From positions 1-34,443 of the IMG/VR virus record IMGVR_UViG_3300017763_000077: a DNA stretch of 34,443 nucleotides. One strand, given 5' to 3'. The notes below the pieces were generated by a model. The model did not search any database. It saw only the letters and a list, made by a program, of their open reading frames with translations, and was not told the origin of the DNA. Position 1 is the first letter of the stretch. Each line of letters opens with the position of its first letter. A program made the position numbers and the translations under genes. This DNA is from a virus. Below, piece after piece: positions 30,266-34,443 of the stretch.

Positions 30266-32658
30266 TAGCTCGTTAAGTTTTGTAATTCTGTATCTGTTAG
30301 TGCTTCATCAAATACTGCTAGTGCTTTGCATTTGCCTTCTAATTGTCCTGAACCATCAGGCTTTGCTAAATTTAATAAATCTAATGTATTGCTTGTAAAG
30401 TTAGAAGCTGCAACATCTAAAACTTCTGTACCATTAATCCATACAGAAAAATTGCTATTACCCCATCTTGCAGCTATTTTAGTATAGCTTGTAATATCGC
30501 TTAACGTAAAGTTATTAATTACTGCACCTGTTGAATTTATGTTATAAATAACAGATATTGCATTATCTTCAAAATAATAAATATATATTCTATTATCACC
30601 TGTACCATCACTTAAACTTATGTTACCACTACCTTCAGTTGTAGATAGTGCAGCTATCTCTGCATATAAAACACCCTCTGTACTATTTATTAATGTACTA
30701 TTACCACTACCTGTTAGTGTTTCTGCTGCTCTTGTAACAGTACTACCCGTTAGTGAAGGTATGTATGATGTAGCGTAGGGTAAGGCTTCGCATTGAACAC
30801 CAAATATTAGCATATCAACGCTTGTGATGTTATCAACTCCTACTTGTACTGTGTTTCCTGATGTTATAGATGTTGTAAATTCAAACCTCTGCCATTCATT
30901 AGTCAATGTAATGCTTTGTGTTTGACTTGCCATAAAAAATGCCATAGTTACATCTGCATCACCCCCATTGTTTTTTGCGTAAAAACTTAACGTATGGTTA
31001 GTAGTTGATGTTGCAGTAAATTCATAGTAAGCATATGTTCCACTTCCTGATGGCATTACTAATTTACTAGCGTTTTGAGTTCCATCAGGAGATACTGCAT
31101 AATTTTCAGTAATCGTAGTATTTGAACCTTTAGACCAATTTGTATCATTTGGTAAAGAATAACCTACTAGATTAGTAGAAGTAGGCTCTAACAATATATG
31201 CCCATTCTCTCCATTACTATCATAGTTTATTCTAGCTAAATCTACATCTTCACTAAATGTAATGTCTTTTACTGATATGTTGTCTATTTTACCTGTAAAG
31301 TTATCATCAGACCTAAGTCTTAATTCATTAGCTGCCCCTGCAACATAATTAAAAGTATGAGTTCCTACTGTTCCCACAGCATCACTACCTCCATCAAAAG
31401 GCTCTCTAATAAAAACACTACCTTGTGTTCTTTCTGTTATTTCAAAACTAAATTTATAAGTATTGCCATCTGTAAAATTATACGCTTGATTTACAGTATC
31501 AGAAGCAGTCATATTGCCATCACCTACTAATTCACCATCTTCTATACTCCAACCTGCGCCTAAACTCCACCTATCGTTAGGGTCTACTTGTTGTACTGAT
31601 ACGTTGTCTATTGTATAACTTCCTGAACTTCCTCTCGTTATAAATAAAGACCCATCGCCTGAACAAATAGAATTAAATGATAAAGTGCCTGTTGTGCTTA
31701 TTCTATTTGGTGCTACTGTTATTCCCGTAGCTCCTGTTCTTATATAAAAATTACCTGTAATATCATCTACATCTACGGTAATAGTATATGTTTTACCTAC
31801 TGTTAAAATATCTTGTTGTATTCCAATCAAAGACCCGTCAGATACAATTTTTAACTTGCCTGATGGTGATTCTGTAACAAAATTACTACCATTTTCACTT
31901 CCTTGTATTGTCCAACCATCAGGGTTATCTCCTGTCCAATTATAAAAATCTCCATTTACAACTAAATCATCACCCAACTCCTCAAAATCACCATTAAGTA
32001 CTAATTCAGGGTCAGTAATACTCTGCATATCTTGTACTAAACCATCAGAGTTTATTCTTGTGGCACTACTTGCTCTATCGAAGTCAAAGTCTGATGATAC
32101 ATCTATTATTGATACGTTAGAATAAGTGGCACTTACACCATCAGTTGGAGATATGTAAAGTCTATTTGTAGCAGTTGCAGTAAAATAAAGTGGACTTGTA
32201 CCACTTGCTACAAGTGTAAATGAAGCATCATAAACTGCTAAAGAAACATTACTGCCATCAACAGTCCAACTATATGTATTTCCATTAATTAAATAACTAG
32301 CAGAAACATCTCTTACACCAACACCTACGCTTGGACTACCTGTACCTGTAACAGTAAAAGTGCTATCTCCATTGTCAGTCCAAGTACCACCGTTTACTGC
32401 TTCATCAATATCGTCATCATAAACATTATCACCTGTATAAGTCTTTACAGAGTGTACCCTTGCATCAGAATATGCAGTAGGTGTAAGTAGTATAGATGCT
32501 TTGTCTAATACTTCAATAGTATCAAGGTCTTGAACAACCTGCTTGCTATCTTTATTATTCTCATAGTAAGTAGACCTAGACTTTAACTTAGCTAATAATT
32601 TAGCGGCTAAAGATCTAAGGCTAGATACTTTACTAACACCTAGTCCTAATCCTAACAT
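30265..32658 (-). CDS. Modular tail fibre / receptor-binding protein
   Basis: A 797-aa, Thr/Ser/Asn/Gly-rich beta protein. A short Leu/Lys-rich N-terminal helix (1-30) may attach it to the virion. Several jelly-roll carbohydrate-binding-type modules follow, each ending in a related strand: YSNVSIIDVSS (about 179-189), YTIDNVSVQQVD (348-359) and KIDNISVKDITF (457-468). A fourth module (about 490-635) ends in ALPYATSYIPS, and a C-terminal LamG/lectin-like domain (about 640-797) ends in ALAVFDEALTDTELQNLTS. FDFDRASSATRINSDGL (191-207) is a phrase typical of phage tail proteins. Alanine is mostly GCA here, unlike the GCT habit of the structural genes, hinting at separate origin. Glycan binding is inferred from folds, not shown. 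Confidence 0.78.
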   Translation of the reverse strand: MLGLGLGVSKVSSLRSLAAKLLAKLKSRSTYYENNKDSKQVVQDLDTIEVLDKASILLTPTAYSDARVHSVKTYTGDNVYDDDIDEAVNGGTWTDNGDSTFTVTGTGSPSVGVGVRDVSASYLINGNTYSWTVDGSNVSLAVYDASFTLVASGTSPLYFTATATNRLYISPTDGVSATYSNVSIIDVSSDFDFDRASSATRINSDGLVQDMQSITDPELVLNGDFEELGDDLVVNGDFYNWTGDNPDGWTIQGSENGSNFVTESPSGKLKIVSDGSLIGIQQDILTVGKTYTITVDVDDITGNFYIRTGATGITVAPNRISTTGTLSFNSICSGDGSLFITRGSSGSYTIDNVSVQQVDPNDRWSLGAGWSIEDGELVGDGNMTASDTVNQAYNFTDGNTYKFSFEITERTQGSVFIREPFDGGSDAVGTVGTHTFNYVAGAANELRLRSDDNFTGKIDNISVKDITFSEDVDLARINYDSNGENGHILLEPTSTNLVGYSLPNDTNWSKGSNTTITENYAVSPDGTQNASKLVMPSGSGTYAYYEFTATSTTNHTLSFYAKNNGGDADVTMAFFMASQTQSITLTNEWQRFEFTTSITSGNTVQVGVDNITSVDMLIFGVQCEALPYATSYIPSLTGSTVTRAAETLTGSGNSTLINSTEGVLYAEIAALSTTEGSGNISLSDGTGDNRIYIYYFEDNAISVIYNINSTGAVINNFTLSDITSYTKIAARWGNSNFSVWINGTEVLDVAASNFTSNTLDLLNLAKPDGSGQLEGKCKALAVFDEALTDTELQNLTS

Positions 32659-32663
32659 TTATT

Positions 32664-32912
32664 TTATTTTTTATAAAGAATAGATGTTTCTCCTGGTGCC
32701 ATTCTAATTTGATTTATGTCACCGTAAACTATTGTTCCAGCTGGATACGTAACACCACTATATGTTCCTGTTCCATCAGCAACAATAAAAGTGACAGGTG
32801 TGGAATCTGTGATAAACTGAACAGCATAAAAGCTTCCAGCAACCGTTGAGCCAGTGCAAATTTCAGAACCCATTCGGCCTATCGCTGTGTCTTCTAAGAA
32901 TAATTTTCCCAT
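32664..32912 (-). CDS. Small beta-rich protein, possible virion component (82 aa)
   Basis: A short protein with repeated beta strands and Gly turns (YAVQFITDSTPVTFIVADGT and TYSGVTYPAGTIVYGDINQI) and a basic end. No signal peptide, Cys pair or catalytic motif is visible. It lies between a 3TM holin-family gene (one-base gap) and the tail fibre gene (five-base gap), so it may be a small structural or fibre-associated protein such as a head fibre or decoration piece. No family is recognised. Confidence 0.6.
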   Translation of the reverse strand: MGKLFLEDTAIGRMGSEICTGSTVAGSFYAVQFITDSTPVTFIVADGTGTYSGVTYPAGTIVYGDINQIRMAPGETSILYKK

Positions 32913-32913
32913 T

Positions 32914-33300
32914 TTATTTTTTTACTTTTTCAATTGAGCGTCCACCAAAGTAGGCGCCAATTACAGTTATTAATACTAATTGTAAAAGATCAACCCACTT
33001 GTCTTCTACATTAAACATAATCACACCTGCATCAATAAAAATTAGCAGTGTTGTACATATTACTAACCAAGCTAGTACAAGTGGTCGTATTGATTTACTC
33101 AACCATGAATCAGACTGCATGTCTGCGGTCCACCTTGCAGTAACTTGTTCTTGTATTTTAGCTTCGCTATCTAATAGCATTTGCTTTATCTTAGCTTTAG
33201 CCTCTTCTCTTTCTTTATCTGTAGTTATTACTTTGTCAAGTATTCCTTCAGCGTTGTCTACGACTTTACCGAATAAACCACCTAGTATATTATTCATCAT
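32914..33300 (-). CDS. Holin of the 3TM superfamily
   Basis: A 128-aa protein. From the chosen start MMNNILGGLF: a helical region with charged coil (TTDKEREEAKAKIKQML); the family signature RWTADMQSDSWLSKSIRPL at 56-74; a long hydrophobic segment (about 72-96, LVLAWLVICTTLLIFIDAGV); a second (about 102-120, WVDLLQLVLITVIGAYFGG); then GGRSIEKVKK. This is the layout of the 3TM holin family (also found in gene-transfer agents), whose members release virions. The ATG at 33300 is chosen because an earlier start lies inside the upstream gene. It lies far from the left-hand membrane cassette, so there may be two lysis-related membrane systems or this protein may have another membrane role. Confidence 0.72.
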   Translation of the reverse strand: MMNNILGGLFGKVVDNAEGILDKVITTDKEREEAKAKIKQMLLDSEAKIQEQVTARWTADMQSDSWLSKSIRPLVLAWLVICTTLLIFIDAGVIMFNVEDKWVDLLQLVLITVIGAYFGGRSIEKVKK

Positions 33301-33301
33301 A

Positions 33302-33643
33302 TTAAATTTTGTTTGCTTCCCAAGGAAGTGAAGGATCACCTTCAGCGTACTTCTTACCAGTATGTGGATCCATTATATAGCCGGCACCTCTTGGCCACAT
33401 TTGACCCATGTGGTAAACAGCCTTATCATCGTATGTAGTTTTACCAAGCTCCATATCTGTTCTATGCTGAGCTTCATGCGTAGCTACGTAATCTACCATA
33501 TGATCAGGCACACTCTTATCGATGTATATAGATCCGTCTGAGTTAGCTTCACCTAGTATACCATCTCCTAACTTCTTACGGAATATTTGATTGTCTTTAG
33601 GATTCTTAAAACTTCTTTGCTCTTTACCTAGTTTAAATGCCAT
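33302..33643 (-). CDS. Small zincin-like protein with an HEAQH site
   Basis: A 113-aa soluble protein with an HExxH motif at residues 56-60 (THEAQHRTDMEL), typical of zinc metallopeptidases. It has a conserved-looking C-terminal segment, YIMDPHTGKKYAEGDPSLPWEANK. The protein is short for a full peptidase, but minimal zincins of this size exist in phages. The start shares a base with the stop of the preceding winged-helix gene (TAATG) and the stop lies directly before the holin. It may process a virion or host protein. Zinc binding is supported by the motif; catalysis and substrate are unknown. Confidence 0.6.
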   Translation of the reverse strand: MAFKLGKEQRSFKNPKDNQIFRKKLGDGILGEANSDGSIYIDKSVPDHMVDYVATHEAQHRTDMELGKTTYDDKAVYHMGQMWPRGAGYIMDPHTGKKYAEGDPSLPWEANKI

Positions 33644-34083
33644 TATCTATTAGGGTCTTTAATCATATCATCTATAGCTTTGTTAAACACTTTATCAGTA
33701 TATGATTTGTTATTATAAAAAACACTTCTTTCAGAGGTTGGTATATCTTCTTCTGCCATAAGTATTCTATATATTCTACTTATTAGCTGTTGGCACTTAA
33801 ATGAAACTTTAAAAACACTATACTTTATGGTTGTTCTGTTTCTATGCCTCCATACCTCTATCCATCCTTCTTTTCTTAGCCTATCCCACCTTTTCTTATC
33901 CCAAGAATAAATGTAAGTACCGTTAATAAAATCATTACGTGTAAAGCGAGAAACGCAATCCAAGTATATCAATAACTCTAGATCTGCATCATTAAGACCG
34001 TAAGTCTTACAAGCCCATTTTCTAACGAGCCTGTAATACTTAAGTAGTCCTAATTCTTTTAAATCTTTAGCGTCTCTTATCAT
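33643..34083 (-). CDS. Winged-helix-like DNA-binding protein (putative)
   Basis: A 146-aa basic protein with a helix-rich N-terminal domain (LLKYYRLVRKWACKTYGLND, then ADLELLIYLDCVSRFTRNDF), a turn, and a beta-hairpin-like stretch with RKEGWIEVWRHRNRTTIKYS. This order of helices, then a two-strand wing, is that of a winged helix-turn-helix of the MarR type. The C-terminal helices are variable. It overlaps the GroES gene by four bases (ATGA). It could regulate phage late genes or act as a structural DNA-binding protein; no operator is seen to decide. Confidence 0.55.
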   Translation of the reverse strand: MIRDAKDLKELGLLKYYRLVRKWACKTYGLNDADLELLIYLDCVSRFTRNDFINGTYIYSWDKKRWDRLRKEGWIEVWRHRNRTTIKYSVFKVSFKCQQLISRIYRILMAEEDIPTSERSVFYNNKSYTDKVFNKAIDDMIKDPNR

Positions 34084-34337
34084 CCAACGATAATGACATC
34101 GTTAATTTTAATAACATAATAAACATCATCTTGCCAGGTGATAGCGTGGCCAGCGTGTTTATCGTAGGTGATAGTGTCACCATCCTTAACACCTTCGACT
34201 AGATTGCCAGCGGATATAACTTTAGCTTTAGCATATCTACCTTCTTCGTCAGTTTTTTCAGTTATTATTAAGCCAGCTATTTTCTTTGGCTCTTCTTTGA
34301 TCTTGTCTATTACTAAGTAGTAATTAATTGCTTTCAT
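34080..34337 (-). CDS. groES: Phage co-chaperonin GroES (cpn10)
   Basis: An 85-aa protein that would cap the GroEL chamber. It keeps the usual layout: an N-terminal strand (NYYLVIDKI), a loop with hydrophobic GLIIT (residues about 22-26) corresponding to the mobile loop that binds GroEL, the strand AKVISAG, KDGDTITYD in the V-x-x-G-D position, and final DVYYVIKINDVIIVG. Length is slightly below the bacterial 95-100 aa. The start overlaps the end of the GroEL gene by 14 bases, so translation is coupled. Gene order is groEL then groES, the reverse of the bacterial operon. Phage GroES-like proteins such as T4 gp31 help fold capsid protein. Confidence 0.85.
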   Translation of the reverse strand: MKAINYYLVIDKIKEEPKKIAGLIITEKTDEEGRYAKAKVISAGNLVEGVKDGDTITYDKHAGHAITWQDDVYYVIKINDVIIVG

Positions 34338-34443
34338 CTGCTCTAGCGTTTGATATTACACAATCTGCAGATACAATAGTCATTACTACACTCACTGCAT
34401 TTTTGAGTGCTGACTTAGTTACTAGTACTGGATCGATAATCCC
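34324..34443 (-). CDS. groEL: GroEL chaperonin, C-terminal end (cut by window edge)
   Basis: The last 39 codons plus stop are visible. The peptide reads GIIDPVLVTKSALKNAVSVV, then MTIVSADCVISNARADESN, and aligns by eye with the end of bacterial GroEL (GI-DP--VT-SAL--A-SV and a later C). The Gly-Gly-Met repeats that usually end bacterial GroEL are absent; the chain ends in an acidic ARADESN. The gene overlaps the GroES start by 14 bases. Most of the protein, including its ATP site, lies beyond the window, so I cannot tell whether it is intact. Phage-encoded GroEL is uncommon but known in some large and marine phages. Confidence 0.85.
   Translation of the reverse strand, partial: GIIDPVLVTKSALKNAVSVVMTIVSADCVISNARADESN

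Noticed and set aside
547-34443. Stop-codon reassignment as in some crAss-like phages
   Set aside because: Long frames are open under the standard code, and TAA, TAG (221-aa gene) and TGA (groES) are all used as stops.
547-34443. tRNA genes, CRISPR arrays, insertion sequences or integrase
   Set aside because: Spacers are all under about 75 bases and contain no cloverleaf, repeat-spacer or transposase-like sequence.

Overview
The window is a compact stretch of tailed-phage genome. Every supported gene lies on the minus strand, genes abut or overlap by a few bases, and no gap exceeds about 75 bp. There are no tRNA, rRNA, CRISPR or insertion-sequence signals. The host is probably a member of Bacteroidota, most likely a marine flavobacterium. 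Three things point that way: starts are preceded by A/T-rich stretches such as AATAATATG with no Shine-Dalgarno motif; one tail protein carries BACON-like domains; and the terminase, portal, capsid and connector proteins resemble those of crAss-like podoviruses and environmental marine phages (family resemblance from memory, not a search). The standard bacterial code applies, with TAA, TAG and TGA all used as stops.

Read in the direction of transcription (high to low coordinates), the window opens with the last 39 codons of a GroEL chaperonin, followed by an overlapping GroES. Next come a winged-helix-like protein, a small HExxH zincin-like protein, a 3TM holin-family protein, a small possible virion protein, and a large modular tail fibre or receptor-binding protein (797 aa). 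A run of small genes follows, including a 193-aa protein that looks like two GroES-like barrels in tandem. The packaging and head module is next: putative small terminase, TerL, portal, acidic scaffold-like protein and major capsid protein, closed by a strong intrinsic terminator with a UUCG loop.

After the terminator lies the connector and tail module: a conserved 289-aa protein, two connector or ring proteins, a 1721-aa P22-gp10-like stabilization protein, a BACON-containing tail protein, a small protein, two putative internal (cargo) proteins, and a 2833-aa giant protein. The giant protein combines hydrophobic stretches, a long coiled coil, an HExxH site, a stretch resembling sigma-70 region 2, a HAD-type phosphatase domain, a large C-terminal region and a terminal Cys/His cluster. 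The window ends in a cassette of three small membrane proteins that are probably lysis-related.

Taken together, these genes cover chaperone-assisted capsid folding, DNA packaging, head and tail assembly, host recognition, delivery of proteins with the DNA, and lysis. The most unusual elements are the giant multidomain protein with its recurrent FSK motifs near domain edges, and the presence of both a GroEL/GroES pair and a second tandem GroES-like protein.
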